From positions 1,364,001 to 1,428,000 of the forward strand of contig JAZAYU010000081.1 in NCBI GenBank assembly GCA_038501625.1: a stretch of DNA of 64,000 nt. The letters are read 5' to 3'. The position numbers and the translations under genes are program-made. Below are positions 1-12,128 of this stretch, in pieces (the stretch's first letter is position 1; every line of letters starts with the position of its first letter). This DNA comes from Corbicula japonica. Lineage: Eukaryota; Mollusca; Bivalvia; Venerida; Cyrenidae. The notes under the pieces are model-generated. The model was not told where the DNA came from. It saw nothing but the letters and a program-made list of their open reading frames with translations, and made no database searches.

Positions 1-292
1 AATTAAAGAATTAAAATTGTTTAAAAAAGTTCATTGCATATACAATGTTCTTCATTAACAAACAAAAATGTTCTCAGGATAACATAATGCATAATTATAT
101 TCATATTGTATGAATTTTGATAATACTTTGCAGGATACCAGTTCAAGTCCCTGGATATCAAAGCATATCAAAATGCTGTGTTCTTGCAATGACCAAGATA
201 ACCATGGCTTATTTGTAGAAGCGGTACAAAACAATCCTAGAACAATCATTGCAACTAACACAATTTACTGCTTCTCTTTTTTATTTTTCTAC

Positions 293-534
293 TTAACCCT
301 TTCCTGGATATATAAGCATTTTTACGCGTGTGCGACCAGTGTAGATACAGATCAGCCGGCACATCCGTGCCGTCTGATCAGGATCTGCACTGGTCGCATT
401 TTGGTCAGAAATAACCCAATGAATCAATAAGCGAACAGTTTAGATCCTGATCAGACGGCACGGATGTGCCGGCTGATCTGGATCTAAACTGTTCGCCCTA
501 GCAATAAAGGTGTTTCTGTACAGGAAAGGGTTAA
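293..534 (+). mobile_element. family A foldback MITE (reference full-length copy)
   Basis: About 240 bp, TTAA at each end, then CCCTTTCCT...AGGAAAGGG. It holds two hairpins: GCGACCAGTG...CACTGGTCGC and GCGAACAGTTTAGATC...GATCTAAACTGTTCGC, separated by a spacer containing TTTTGGTCAGAAATAACC. TTAA flanks and CCC termini suggest a piggyBac-type non-autonomous element. No protein is encoded. Confidence 0.93.
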
Positions 535-565
535 ATGCAGAGAACTTATCACACCAATTTTCCTA

Positions 566-760
<195 letters not shown>

Positions 761-857
761 CTATAATTGAAAAACATGTTTAGACGTCAGAATAGTTATG
801 GTTAGAAGTTTATAACGTTAAACAAATGAAAAGGAGAATGACATAATTTCCTAAATT

Positions 858-1092
858 TTAACACTTGACTCCATGTATTCTTGTTGAATTGTGTGTGAGC
901 ACTGTAGATCCAAAACAACTGGCAAATCCAGGCCATCTGAGCTTGATCTACACTGATTGCCTTATGGTCAGAATAAACCTAATAAATCAAAATTGTAGAT
1001 CCTGTTCAGACAGCATGGATGTGTCCGCTGATTTGGATCTACACGGTTCGCCCAATTAATAAAGGTGTATCTATGGAGTAAAGGATCAAATG
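858..1092 (+). mobile_element. family A MITE, full-length but diverged
   Basis: Both hairpins are recognisable (GTAGATCC...GATCTACACTG and GTAGATCCTG...GGATCTACACGG), with several mismatches in the stems. Confidence 0.85.
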
Positions 1093-1299
1093 AAATTTTG
1101 GTCTTTTGATACAGAAAACAGCCATTAAGTATAAGAACTGTTACAGATATAATGTACCAAGTTAGGTTGAAATTTTAATTCTGATCCCAAGAAGATGTCA
1201 CTTATCAAGTTTTGATTCAAATGAATTCCAAGAATTTCAACAGCAAATAAACATTAACTAAACAAAGATAATTGTTTCCTCCAGATATATGCCTTTATG

Positions 1300-1477
1300 A
1301 CATGGGTGAACAGTGTAGATCCAGATAAGCCAGCTCATCCATACCATCTGATCAAAATTTGTACCGTTTGCTTTTTTGATTTAGGTTTGTTCTGACAAAA
1401 AAGCAAACAGTGCGGATGTGCTGGCTGATCTGGATCTACCCATGCGATAAAATGCATATATATAAAAGAAAGGGTTA
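1300..1477 (-). mobile_element. family A MITE, shortened
   Basis: The central spacer is in the reverse orientation (TTTTGATTTAGGTTTGTTCTGAC) and the second hairpin is truncated. It ends AGGGTTAA, 24 bp from exon 19's donor. Confidence 0.85.
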
Positions 1478-1500
1478 ACTAAACAACCAAGTTTACTTAC

Positions 1501-1624
1501 AGTCCTCATTTTCTTGTCAGTACACTCTGCGGCAAGTTTCTTGGCGAGACGCGTCACCTCCTCTGAGGCCTCGGCAATCGATTTTGCCGTCGAGATCAGA
1601 TCTTTCTTTGTACCTCCTTCACCT
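1501..1624 (-). CDS. VCL: vinculin exon 19 (tail)
   Basis: Completes Arg831 (AG|A) and encodes residues 832-872: GEGGTKKDLISTAKSIAEAS, EEVTRLAKKLAAECTDKKMR, T. It matches vertebrate [41 protein letters not shown], part of the five-helix actin-binding tail. Acceptor TTTCAG, donor GTAAGT, exit phase 0. Confidence 0.96.
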
Positions 1625-2020
1625 CTGAAATATTTGCATAAATTTGACTTGTCTGCTAGTCAAGCTTAGATGCAACTTTCTATACACAATGATTCAGGTT
1701 TCTGTTGTTCTAATGCAAGATACTCATGCACTGGACCCAATGTCATTCCTTTACAGTGAAGTATTGCTATGCTGTGAGAATACACCTCGGACCACAAGGT
1801 TTCAAAGCAGTTGTAAAATGTCTTGCTCTAGTTTGGGTTTATACTTTGAAAATTTTACACTTGAACACATGCATTTTATGCTTAAAGAATTCCCTTAAGA
1901 TGTCCATGTATATGATGGTTATGCATAAAATCAAAATCATCATTATTACAGAAAAGGAAAGGTAATAAATTCTGTAATAAAGTTGTACTTTCAAGAAGTG
2001 ATACTGCTTTGTGGTTGATC

Positions 2021-3411
2021 AATGGGGGCCTACCGATATACAGAGTTATCTCCCATTGACAGTGGTTTCCCTTGCCGATTGGGTAGTTCCGGTTTAGAAG
2101 CGGTAATAAGAAAAGCGTCAGAAGTGTATATAAAAAGTCTCAAAATGCTTCCGAAGTTTAAATGCATTGTCGAATAAACAAAGAAAGTGAAACCGGTATA
2201 TCAGGAATTAAACCATTATCTTTGAAAAATGATTTTCGGTTAGCAACTTAATACAATTTTACTTATTTACGTTACGAAATTTGATTTATTGACTGGCATG
2301 GAAATTATAGCTTTTTCAAACATGTACTAAAGTATTCGGCCAGTCACCGTTAAGTCTTGCAAACAATGCTAATTGAGTAATGGGCCTGGTGTTTTATGAC
2401 TATGTTACGTAATCTAATTGGCAAGACAGGGGTCTTACCAGCTGGAGGTGTGATAAAGGCCTTTTGAAGTTTAGATGTTGACATTGTAAGAGATTGAAAA
2501 AGTTGGATGTTGGGGGTACAAGTGTTGTTTTAAGAAATTGACTAGGGATTAAATATGCTATTAATTGTTGCAATGTTGTTTGAGACCCCGAGACATGTTT
2601 ATTTAATTTTTGCAACTTAAAGTGCTCCAAACTGAACTGAAAAAAGCCCTTGGGAAGAATTTACTCAAAAATATATTTATTTTATGAAATAAAATTGATT
2701 GTAAAACAAACTAAGCTAAAAATTCAGAAATAAAGAGGAAAACGTGAAAACATTATGAAACCATGTTTGAATATGTTCTAAATGATATAAGAAAGAACTT
2801 TTTTAAAGAAAGAGAGCAGCACAAACTTGTGAACCAAATGACGTGGATTAAATTTGTAGGAAAAGGCTCAGTAATTAATAATCTTTTAATTCCTTTAAAA
2901 ATGTATCATCGGCATGAAAGAACATGTATAAAATGGAACGGTCGTTATATTGGCGGACGTCAAACTTAAACTTAAATCATATACGAGTATTATAACTTTA
3001 ATTAACTACCTTTTCTAAGGTTTACTAACTTTTATCTTTCTCAAACCTGCCTTTTTGAGCATAAGAAATGCGTAAACTCTTAATTAGTTACGGGGTCGAT
3101 TATAACGATGTTGAACACAAACCGCTCAAGCTTACTTTAATGGTTTGAAGAGAAATACTATGTGGTGCCCTTTTAAAACTATCTAGTTTCCAATTCAGTG
3201 ATAATAATCAAACCCTATTAGGCATATTGCTGATCTCTAACCAACTAGACCCTATTAAGACGTATTTAAAAGGAACATGGATGACTACTGCGCTATTATG
3301 TTTTAATTCTCATTCTCAGACCGGAACTACCCAGTAACAGGTGTGCGTCGCAAAGGGAGGTAACTTAAGACAGAATATTGAGATAACTCCGTATATCGGT
3401 AGGACCCCATT
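2021..3411. mobile_element. 1.39-kb inverted-repeat DNA transposon (family C, complete)
   Basis: The left end, starting AATGGGGGCCTACCGATATA, is inverted at the right end as TATATCGGTAGGACCCCATT (3392-3411). The similarity continues inward through GGTAGTTCCGGT (2084) and ACCGGAACTACC (3321). No transposase frame is seen. A second, shorter copy is at 58141. An internal ~280-bp piece is shared in opposite orientation with 40377-40665. Its right end lies 20 bp from the vinculin exon 18 donor. Confidence 0.85.
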
Positions 3412-3430
3412 ATAGGTCCATACTGCATAC

Positions 3431-3546
3431 CTGACTAGCTGACTAAGTTTGACCATCAGGAAGGCCATACGCTTCGCTGCAGCAATAATCTCATTGTCTT
3501 TACTTGACCACTGCTTCGCTTCCATATGTAAGGCATGAGCTGCCAT
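3431..3546 (-). CDS. VCL: vinculin exon 18 (tail helix 1)
   Basis: Residues 793-830 plus two bases: [38 protein letters not shown]. It matches vertebrate MAARQLHDEARKWSSKGNDI and AAAKRMALLMAEMSRLV. No metavinculin-type insert interrupts WSSK|DNE, which is continuous here. Exit phase 2; the donor GTATGC is only 20 bp from the end of the transposon at 2021-3411. Confidence 0.96.
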
Positions 3547-3784
3547 CTATAATTCAGCACAACATTAAATATTTATCATATAACTTTAGTAACTAAATTA
3601 CACCAGGGCATAAATTATTATGTGCCTATGTAATATAATTATTTGGTCATACATTACAGAATATCATACTAAATATCATCTCTCACATAAGCACTGTAAT
3701 TACCTTTGGTGAAGCTATATATCCATATTAAAAAACATAAACAAATTGGTTATTTTAACCAACTCCAAATAATGAATTACTTTT

Positions 3785-3898
3785 AACTCATTCAGCACAT
3801 TCATGCAATCAGATCTGGATGTACTGTTTGCTTCTTGATCAGAAATAACCTAATCAATCTAATAGTGAACAATGTAGCTCCTGATCAGATTGCAGTCC
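3785..3898 (+). mobile_element. family A MITE fragment
   Basis: Keeps CTTGATCAGAAATAACCTAA and half of each hairpin; both ends are lost. Confidence 0.7.
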
Positions 3899-4094
3899 AA
3901 AGTACTCATGCCAAAAAGATTTTAAAATGGCTGTCAAGGTTTACTGTGATAACAATGCCTAATATCTAAATAATTTCTATTGTCATTTTATTTTCCTGTA
4001 AAATAGTGATAACACTCAATCATCTGCATTGTATTAAGATATATTGTTTCTTTGAAGAAATCCAACAAATTATGTACAAATATCTTTGTAATAC

Positions 4095-4213
4095 CATTAT
4101 AGGTTGATTTTCCTGAGGAATGGGGAATTGCATATCATCTTCATCATCAGTCTCCGGCGGTGGGGGACGTGGCGGCATAGTGTCCGATGGCAATGGTGGG
4201 CGTGGAGGACCAT
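4095..4213 (-). CDS. VCL: vinculin exon 17 (second half of linker)
   Basis: Completes residue 753 (Asp when joined to exon 16) and encodes 754-792: GPPRPPLPSDTMPPRPPPPE, TDDEDDMQFPIPQENQPIM. It matches vertebrate [20 protein letters not shown], the following acidic run and INQPMM. This is the hinge joining the linker to the tail. Acceptor TTTACAG, donor GTATTA, exit phase 0. Confidence 0.95.
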
Positions 4214-6347
4214 CTGTAAATACAGAAGATGTCTGTATATAAGTTTGCACTTACATTAATTGTTATATTTAATAAACTCACAGATATTTCACATAACTAT
4301 AATATAATATAGCAAATAGTGATAAGTAAGGAGTACACTGGTAAATGAGATGCATATAATTTTAATGATGTCAAGTATGAGAAAAATGATTTGTCATCAC
4401 TGGTGCTTGAAAGAAAATATTCTTTTTAACAAAAAGTTAATTATCATTCAAATATGAAGACTATCTCTGTCTTTGACCAGTGTCAGAATGCACATTTAAG
4501 TAACTCTTTTCTAAAACTTATGTTATCTAAATATTTCAATTTTAGGTTTAACTTTTTTTCAATTAATGCATTGACATAGAACCTATATTTTGCTGATAAT
4601 AAAGGCTCTAGACCAAAGTTCATTTGTTTTCTGAAGGTGCAAGTACCAGTGATTAACATGTTACATTTATATACAAATGACAGTTCTGCCAAGATTTATG
4701 TTAAAGCAACGTAATCTGCTTATTATACTTCTCATTTATTATATATATACTACAAAATATATCCAATCCATAAATATATATCCTTTAAAAGATAAACCTT
4801 GAATTACAATTACTAATTAAACTAGCCATGCATGTTATGATGAGTTTAATGTTAATTTGCATACCATATATTGATAAGAAAAATGCCTAATTTTTTTTCC
4901 AATTTATTCAGGGTGTTTAATTTTACAGGCATAAACAAACCGAATAAATATATACAAGAACCCATGTCTTCAAGCTGGAGTAGAACCTAAGAGTGCCATC
5001 CTCTTGACTCCAGACTACTTTCCAATATTAAATATACCTCAAAAATACACATATAACCATGTGCAAATGTGTTCAAATATGTGCAATCTATACAGGTCAA
5101 AGATTATAACAAAGGCATAATTTATAGCAGGGATAATGGTTTTAGGGTAAATGCATAGCATAATATTATTGTAATTATAACAATAATTATTTCCCGTTAT
5201 AATTGAATTTTCATATTCTTGGAATAAAGTATTATATAATAAAATGCCGCATCTTTGAGACTACCCGATAAGTCTAATTAAATTTTCCTATCACATTCCG
5301 TTAGCTTACTTCAAATAAAAAATCTATGTTACCAAATAAAAAATCTATGTTACCAAATAAAAAATCTAAATTGAAAATAAACAAATAACTACAACTGAAA
5401 AATTGTAAAATAAAACTTAACTGCATTCATAAAAATGTTTATGCACCATGCAAGACAAGGTTACTTCTTACTATGCTTTCATAAATGTTGCCACAAGATC
5501 ATAAACCTGTGACTAGTAACAGGTTCTATTCATGAGCAGCTGATTGGTTAAAATAGAGACTACATAAACTGACTGACCAATCAGAAACCAGAGACTTCAT
5601 TTCAAGTTTCACAATTTTCTGTCCTGGTGGCTATATGTTTTAGATACCAATAGTAAAAGGCTAATTATTTCAATTTAACCTGCCCACCCCCCTATGACCT
5701 CAATTTACAGCTCTTTTTGTTTTGTTCACCTATGGAAAGGTCAACAGATTTTTTCCAAATTTCATTATATTACATTGTAAAGTGAAGTTTATGAGAAGAT
5801 GATCAGAGATTTGCATACACCCCCAACCCCTGAAATCATCATCATCATCAAAGTTGCTTCCTTTTCTTAAACAGCTCATTCAAAAACAATATACATGATA
5901 AAATGCCTTCAAAAATACTATTTTGACATTGTTTAATACTCGAAATTCCCTTATTTTTCTCTTTCGAAATAAATATAATTTTCAACATTAATAAATTCTA
6001 TTCCTTTAATTTTTAGCAAAGTTTTCCATAAATAGGTCCAATTAATAAACCAAAATACATCTACATGAAGTGTTTGTGCATTATATATAATCAAATGACA
6101 TGGTTATTTTAGCAGCATTGCAAGAAAAAGACAATCTGGCTATCTATTGATGCCATTTCATAATAATTAAGTAAACTAAACTAATTCTGATAAGACCTTG
6201 AAGAACTTCTCTTTCAAATTAATAAGCTTCATATGCCAACAAATATTCTTGAATGTCCATTTTCTTATGATGCTGCTTATTCAAACAGACATACAGTAAA
6301 ACCCCTAATTACAACCACCCAGAAGACCACCTAGATCATAAAGACCA
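4214..6347. other. intron, nothing recognised apart from a short tandem repeat
   Basis: AT-rich sequence between linker exons with the 21-bp repeat at 5312. A weak GATTGG/CCAATC inverted pair at 5530-5585 may be an old palindromic MITE. The (ATC)n at 5838 is very short. Confidence 0.5.
5312..5369 (+). repeat. 21-bp tandem repeat, nearly 3 units
   Basis: CAAATAAAAAATCTATGTTA recurs at 21-bp spacing in an AT-rich intron. The last unit is diverged. Confidence 0.9.
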
Positions 6348-6541
6348 GGTCCCAAGATCATCACACTAAAACTAGAGACCAGTCTTAAATCTCAAGCATC
6401 TGATTGGCTGAAATGTTGACTGGTTGCCATTTCAGCCAATCAGATACTTGAGATTTCAGACTGGTCTCCTGATTTATTTCAGACTGGTCTCCTGATTTAT
6501 TTGAGACTGGTCTCCTGATTAATTTGTATGTTTGTGGGCCC
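6348..6541 (+). mobile_element. family B palindromic MITE with expanded arm
   Basis: Near-perfect palindrome centred on GGTTGCCATTTCAGCCAATC, with arms ATCTCAAGCATCTGATTGGC and its complement, and ends CCAAGATCAT/GGGCCCA. The right arm is expanded by the 23-bp triplication. Confidence 0.85.
6457..6525 (+). repeat. 23-bp tandem triplication
   Basis: Three units of AGACTGGTCTCCTGATTTAT type lie at the right arm of a family B palindrome (6348-6541). It is a small expansion of one arm of a MITE. Confidence 0.9.
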
Positions 6542-7112
6542 AAAATTTCAATGTCCTTTTTACAATTTTGCACCATTTTTCATCCTGAAATTAAAAACCC
6601 CTCCAATTTTATACCACTTTTTTTCAGTGCCAAAGGTGGTCTTAATATTTAGGGTTACACTGTATGTTTGCATGCTGTATATCGTATCAACAAGCAGGCA
6701 GTGGTTGGTATATCTTCCTGGAGGTACTGATGCAAGCTTTGGTCAATGTCTGGTAAAATCATATCTGAACAGGAAAACAGACTGTTAAAATATTAAATCA
6801 GGGGCTATTTTGGGACATTGGACTGGTTGTTTAAAAACTGTCTCTGCTGGTATAACTAACCACAGCCTTAACCATTTCCTCGTTTTGACACAACCTAAAA
6901 TTGCAAGATACAGTCCAAGATATATAACTGTGTATTCAGTGTATTTAGATTTTACAGTATATTTTTTTTACCGAGATATATCGGGATTTCGATCTTCAAT
7001 ATCGTGAAACAGGATCTGGATCGAAATATCAGGATTATTTTAAATCTCTCCGGGATATCATATGTATGATAAGGCTATTTTCAGAAAAAAATGTGAAGGT
7101 TCTGAAAAACTG

Positions 7113-7206
7113 TGTAGATCCTGATCAGATGTCATGGATGTGGTAGCTGATCTTGATCTACACTGTTCATACATGCAATAATAACGATTATACATGGATT
7201 AAAGAG
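7113..7206 (+). mobile_element. family A MITE, right half
   Basis: TGTGTAGATCCTGATCAGAT to GATCTACACTGTTCATACATG. The left hairpin is missing. A further scrap is at 7382-7430. Confidence 0.75.
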
Positions 7207-7605
7207 TAAAACACTATACATGTATTAAAACCAACTGGATCATTTAGCTAGTAAGGACTTGGTGAGTTTGACCAGCACTTCAAGTTTTAAACAACCTGTC
7301 CTGGCAGTGTAACAAATTGTAATGGAATACAGCTCTATTAAGAAGGATTAAACTTTAATCATATTTGCTTACAGAGCACACCCAGATCAGCATGTGCATC
7401 ACTACAGTCTGATCAGGGTATACAATGTTCACTATTCATTCAATTTAATTTTGAAAAACATCCCAATCAATAATGAATGGATTGGCTTGAATTGAAAGAA
7501 AGCTTAGTCCATTTTTGTATGTAGAACATCAAAGGCTATTTGTAACACTGCAGTATCATTCAATAAAACATTCCAAAATTTTCATATCCATTCTCAAACT
7601 TGGAC

Positions 7606-7713
7606 CTTCATAATCATTGTAACCGCTATAGGCTGGAGGTGGTGGTATAGGGGGCGCCATTGGTACTGGAGGCCCCCTATGTGCTGCATTCTGTTGCTCA
7701 CGTTTCATGGCAG
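7606..7713 (-). CDS. VCL: candidate cassette exon C of the vinculin linker, proline-rich, 36 codons
   Basis: Acceptor TTTCAG is followed in phase 1 by AMKREQQNAAHRGPPVPMAP and PIPPPPAYSGYNDYE. The chosen donor (AAG|GTCCAA, exit phase 1) is weak. A second possible donor 6 nt further also preserves the frame and would add two residues. The MAPPIPPPP run resembles ligands of SH3 and EVH1 domains. The composition stands out from the AT-rich intron around it. Confidence 0.65.
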
Positions 7714-8007
7714 CTGAAATTTACATATGCTCTGTTTACATGATTACATAATATACTAAAATACTCTACAGCGTTCAAACTATTTCATATGACACCACTA
7801 GTCAACAAAACTGGTAATGAAAACTATGACAGTTGCATATTTTAAGCATAGTATTTCAAGATGCATCAAACAAGATATGTAAGATTCTTATAACAGATTA
7901 CAGCTTATTTATTATAATCATTATTTAACTAATCTTGGTAAACAACTAAATTTAATGAAAAAATGCTCATGGAGCTACTGCATTGTAGAACAGATTGTAA
8001 GACAAAT

Positions 8008-8248
8008 TTAACCCTTTTCTCCATAGATACACCATTTTTGCATGGGAAAACAGTTTAGATCCTGATCTGCCATCACAGCTGTGCCATCTGATCAGGATCT
8101 AAACTGTTTGCTTTATGATTTGTAATGTTATTTCTGACCAAAATGCAACCATTGCAGGTTCCGATCAGATGGCACAAATGTGCCGGCTGATCTGAATCTA
8201 CACTGGTCTCACATATGTAAAAACTGGTATTTAAGGAGGAAAGGGTTA
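8008..8248 (-). mobile_element. family A MITE, full-length
   Basis: TTAA at both ends. The hairpin order is ACAGTTTAG first, and the spacer reads TTTCTGACCAAAA, both reversed relative to the copy at 293. Confidence 0.92.
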
Positions 8249-8716
8249 AAGATGATTTTGGTGGTTTCCAATTTTACAACATTATGAAGTTTAGGTGTGC
8301 AATCAGCAAGTTGTCATTTACCTACATAAGTTGATTCACAAGTACTACATGAATTTTCTCCCTTGTCATATAATAAATAATGTTTACATTTCCTCAAGAT
8401 AAAAAAAGCTGAAAAAAATGTGTGAATTTACTTTATAATAAACACAAAGCACAAATTAAATTCATAACATTGTGAAATTCGGAACTACTGCATTCATATT
8501 TAAAAGTCACATTTTAGTTATCTCTGCAAAATAAAAAAAATAAAAGACATGCAAGTAAGCACTCATTAAACAGAGATGTTTAGTTTAGATTTTATAGGAA
8601 CAATGGTAAAGTTTTAAGATCTCCTGTAAAAAAAAACAATGCTTGTATTGACAAATTATAATTCTTGACTCTCAGATGTGATAAAACTTAAACGTTTTTA
8701 TGACATGCCGAGGGTG

Positions 8717-8930
8717 TTAACCCTTTACTCCATGGGATATGGTTGTTATCTTACGTGTGAACAGTGTAGATCCAGACCACCCAGCACATTCAGGATCTGC
8801 ATTGTTGGCTTTTCATTCATAAGGTTATTTCTGACCAAGAACATTCAGATCTGAAGGCACAAAACTGCTGGCTGATCTGGATCTAAACTGTTCACTCATG
8901 TGATGAAGCCCATAAAGTAACGAGTAAAAA
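8717..8930 (-). mobile_element. family A MITE
   Basis: Begins TTAACCCTTTACTCC. The first hairpin has lost part of its inner arm. The spacer TTATTTCTGACCAAG is reversed. Confidence 0.87.
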
Positions 8931-9388
8931 ATAGTCAGTGCCAAATTCCTATCATATAAGCTGTGTTTTTTTCTAAAATATGAATAAATTATATTTTAAT
9001 TATTTAAGTAATGATAATAAATAATATTAATTTGTATAGTAAGTAAAAGGCACAGTCTGGACTAAGCCAATTTACCACCAAGTTCTTACATTGTAATACA
9101 ACAACATTTTTCAGCAGTTATGATTAACGTTAACATCTCTGCAAATAGCTGAATAAAACTTAAAAATAAACAGAAAAACAAGTAACTCCAAACACTGATC
9201 GAAAACAAAAGAAAACTGAAAACAGAGTTACCTAACCTAATGTACTCAAACAGAACAGCTGAAATTAAAATCACTCCAACTGAAATTTTGTTAAATATTT
9301 CATTGATGAATAGTTATAAACATCTAGTAAGATTAAGTGTAAAAACATGATAGCTACATAATGAATTTTGCAAATAAAGGCATTTACA

Positions 9389-9617
9389 TTTTCCTCCATA
9401 TATGAATTTTATTGCATGACTGTGAACAGTGTAGATCCAGATCAGCCGGCATGTCCATGCTGATGGATCAGAATCTGCACTGTTTGCTTTGTGGTCTAAA
9501 ATAGCCTGATAAATTGAAAAAGAGAACAGTGTAGTTCCGGATCCAGACTGCGAAAATGTGCAGGTTGATCTGGATCTACACTGGTTGTCCATGGATATAC
9601 CATGGAGTAAACAGTTA
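9389..9617 (-). mobile_element. family A MITE
   Basis: Two hairpins, GTAGATCCAGATCAGCCGGC...CTGCACTG and GTAGTTCCGGATCCAGAC...GATCTACACTGG. The TTAA ends have decayed. Confidence 0.87.
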
Positions 9618-9722
9618 AATGATTATGTCATTTTAGCAAACACCTGATGAGTTGACAGGCAACAGGTAGCCAGCTGTCCTGTGAACGATCAATGATGAGG
9701 CAGAATAATTTTCCGTGGGTAT

Positions 9723-9963
9723 GAACCCTTTCCTCCATAGACACACCTTTATTGTGAGGGCGAACAGTTTAGATCCAGATCAGCCGGCACATCCATGCCG
9801 TCTGATCAGGATCTAAACTGTTCACTTTTTGATTTGTTAGATTGTTTCTGACCAAATTGTGACCAGTGCAGATCCTGATCAGAGAGCACGGATGTGCCGG
9901 CTGATCTGGATCTACACTGGTCGCACATGCGTAAAAAGGTGTATCTATGGAGGAAAGGGTTAA
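9723..9963 (-). mobile_element. family A MITE, well preserved
   Basis: GCGAACAGTTTAGATCC pairs with GGATCTAAACTGTTCAC, and GTGACCAGTGCAGATCC with GATCTACACTGGTCGC. Right TTAA is intact; the left is TGAA. Confidence 0.93.
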
Positions 9964-10158
9964 TTAATCATATACTATTTATCAGAATAATAAATGTGAT
10001 ATGGCTGAAAGGTGCTCTTTAAAACTTCTCTAAGTATATATCAATAAATAAAAACTATGTGTGAAATAAATATAAACTAAAATACTCTACAGTTCACTAC
10101 TTTAACTCTTATGTGAGAAATTGTCTATTTCACTCAGATACATTTTGGTTAGTTTTAG

Positions 10159-10291
10159 GCCGGGCTCAAGATCAAAAACCGACAGCAGAGACTAGTCTCT
10201 TTTATGATTGGTCAGTTTTGAGACTGGGCTTAAAATCCAACCAATCAACTGAAGACTAGTTTCCAATATCAGGTTCATATCTTAAGCCCTG
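10159..10291 (+). mobile_element. family B-like palindromic MITE, diverged
   Basis: GGGCTCAAGATCAAAAACC to TATCTTAAGCCCTG, with GATTGG/CCAATC near the centre. It is more diverged than other copies. Confidence 0.65.
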
Positions 10292-11312
10292 ATTGTATAT
10301 ATCAGCGTATGCCGTATGTACCTTCACGAGCAAGAGCCTGGGCCCTTTGGGCAGAGCCCGGGGCCCCATCTGCAAACTGTTCTGGAACTATAATGAATAT
10401 ATAAGTTATATATCATTCCTTGCTTACATCTGTGTTGCTACATGTACAGTGTCATCCAAATGTTTTATACAGGGATACATTTTATATGCATTCATATATA
10501 AAGATCCTACTCATATTGGATAAATTTTCATTAAGAACAATTCTAGAACCTGAACATTCTACTTTCTTGTTGTCTGATATGTTGTATTCAGTCAACACTA
10601 TAGCAATACACCCTTTCTTTGTCTACACACAGTTGGTAAATGTGAGTCTACACACAGTTCAGTTAACAGATAAATCATGGTAGGAAAGGTTACTCAGCAA
10701 TAATTGAAAAATAAAGCTTATTTTTGAATGAACTTTGCTTTCATTAATGTGGGCAAACAAAAATACTTTGACTATGGTGGTCTAATACAAATAATATTGC
10801 TATTTTTGGCCTTGTATTCCTATTCCTATTAGTTAAGTATCATTAGTTGAGTAAACTGAAAATTATTAGCAATACATGTATTTGAATTAAAACAAAATTA
10901 TCAAGTAAGTCAATAAAACAATTCCACTACACAACAGTTAGATTTGTAGGACACAAAAAAGCATTTTTGAAACACCACTTTTCAATGTCAATTGATGGAA
11001 ATAAGAAAATAATATAAAAATTTCTTAACATATTCCTAGTTTTCAGGGTGAAAATATAAAAAATAACTAATATTTTAAATATGATTTACATAATGTCCAT
11101 CTTTTTTCCTGAAAACTCCTGAAAAGAAATTTTGTTTGTTAATGGTCAATAATTAAGGACACAAAGTTCATTTGAAACACCCATCTTTCTTCACTCTTTT
11201 GAATGAAACCTATGAAGTTATTCTCTGAAATGTGTACCACACAAATATAAATTCAGTATGACTAATTAGAGCAATAATAACTCAATAAGTGCAGTACAAA
11301 CATTTCTGTTTT
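10292..11312. other. intron, nothing recognised
   Basis: A small GC-rich stretch (10330-10375, GGGCAGAGCCCGGGGCCCC) stands out, but no splice-bounded frame in phase was found. Confidence 0.4.
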
Positions 11313-11420
11313 ATTGACTGGTCGCATTTTGGTCAGAAATAACCTAACGAATCAAAAAGCGAACAGTTTAGAACTGTTCGCCCATGCAATAAAGGTGTAT
11401 CTATGGAGGAAAGGTTCAAT
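11313..11420 (+). mobile_element. family A MITE, internally deleted
   Basis: Contains the spacer TTTTGGTCAGAAATAACCTA and a second hairpin collapsed to GCGAACAGTTTAGAACTGTTCGC-like ends, i.e. its loop arms are lost. This looks like a deletion across a hairpin. Confidence 0.85.
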
Positions 11421-11893
11421 AAACAGACAACTTATAAAATTCACTCCTGAAGAAAACAATGGTTTCACCGCCATAGTATTTTTAATTTTTCTAATGGTTA
11501 CATTTTTTCTATTCAAATGTAAACCAATAATTCATTTTATTTGCAGAGTGCATGTTTGTTTTAAGTGTGAAGTTAAATCCAGAGTGCATGGTTCTGTATA
11601 AACTGGAAATGTTCAAGCAAAAACATCTGTGATTTTAGGACTGTGCAAAACAACATTAAATTGTTAATGCACAATTTTTTTCTCTTGGAAAAAATGAATG
11701 TTTCTACAGTATATAACGTGAGTAGCACCTATAGCAAATGTTCGAATATTTGAAATACATTCTGTTTCACGTTTTTCAAGACTGAAGGCAACCATTAGAA
11801 AATCAATTATTTCAACAAAGTTAACAAACTTGAAACACACAGCCAGGCAGCAACTAACACATGCAAGTTAGAGTGGGTGGGGTAAACGACTAC

Positions 11894-12085
11894 CTCTAAA
11901 TGAATTCAGTATATTGTGATTAGCTTGATTCACTGGAACGGTTATTGTGGTCGACTGAATTACAGGTTTAGCTGACTCAGAAACTAAAACTAAGCTCTTC
12001 TGCGGGACTTGCTGTCTAATCCGTACGACCGGGTTGAAGGCTAATGTTGTCGAGACAGCAGGATGTACTTCTGATTCCGGTAAAA
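11894..12085 (-). CDS. VCL: candidate cassette exon B of the vinculin linker, Ser/Thr/Val-rich, 64 codons
   Basis: A 192-nt stop-free segment lies between acceptor ACTAAATAG and donor GTAGTC, phase 1 at both ends. It encodes LPESEVHPAVSTT, then FNPVVRIRQQVPQKSLVLVS, then STTITVPVNQANHNI and LNSFR. It has almost no acidic residues and no polyproline, unlike its neighbours. Support is the phase match, the splice-like edges and the raised GC relative to the intron. There is no homology I recognise. It could be lineage-specific or, less likely, chance. Confidence 0.55.
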
Positions 12086-12128
12086 CTATTTAGTAAGAAA
12101 TCTTCTGTTAGTTTTATTTATAAATCGT

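Noticed and set aside
110..430. 106-codon plus-strand open frame
   Set aside because: Its second half is a family A MITE. Similar spurious frames (e.g. 9314-9592, 47778-48137, 52485-52814) arise from the same repeat.
1..560. Final vinculin exon near the left edge
   Set aside because: No frame here resembles the last tail helix or C-terminal arm; most of the stretch is a family A MITE.
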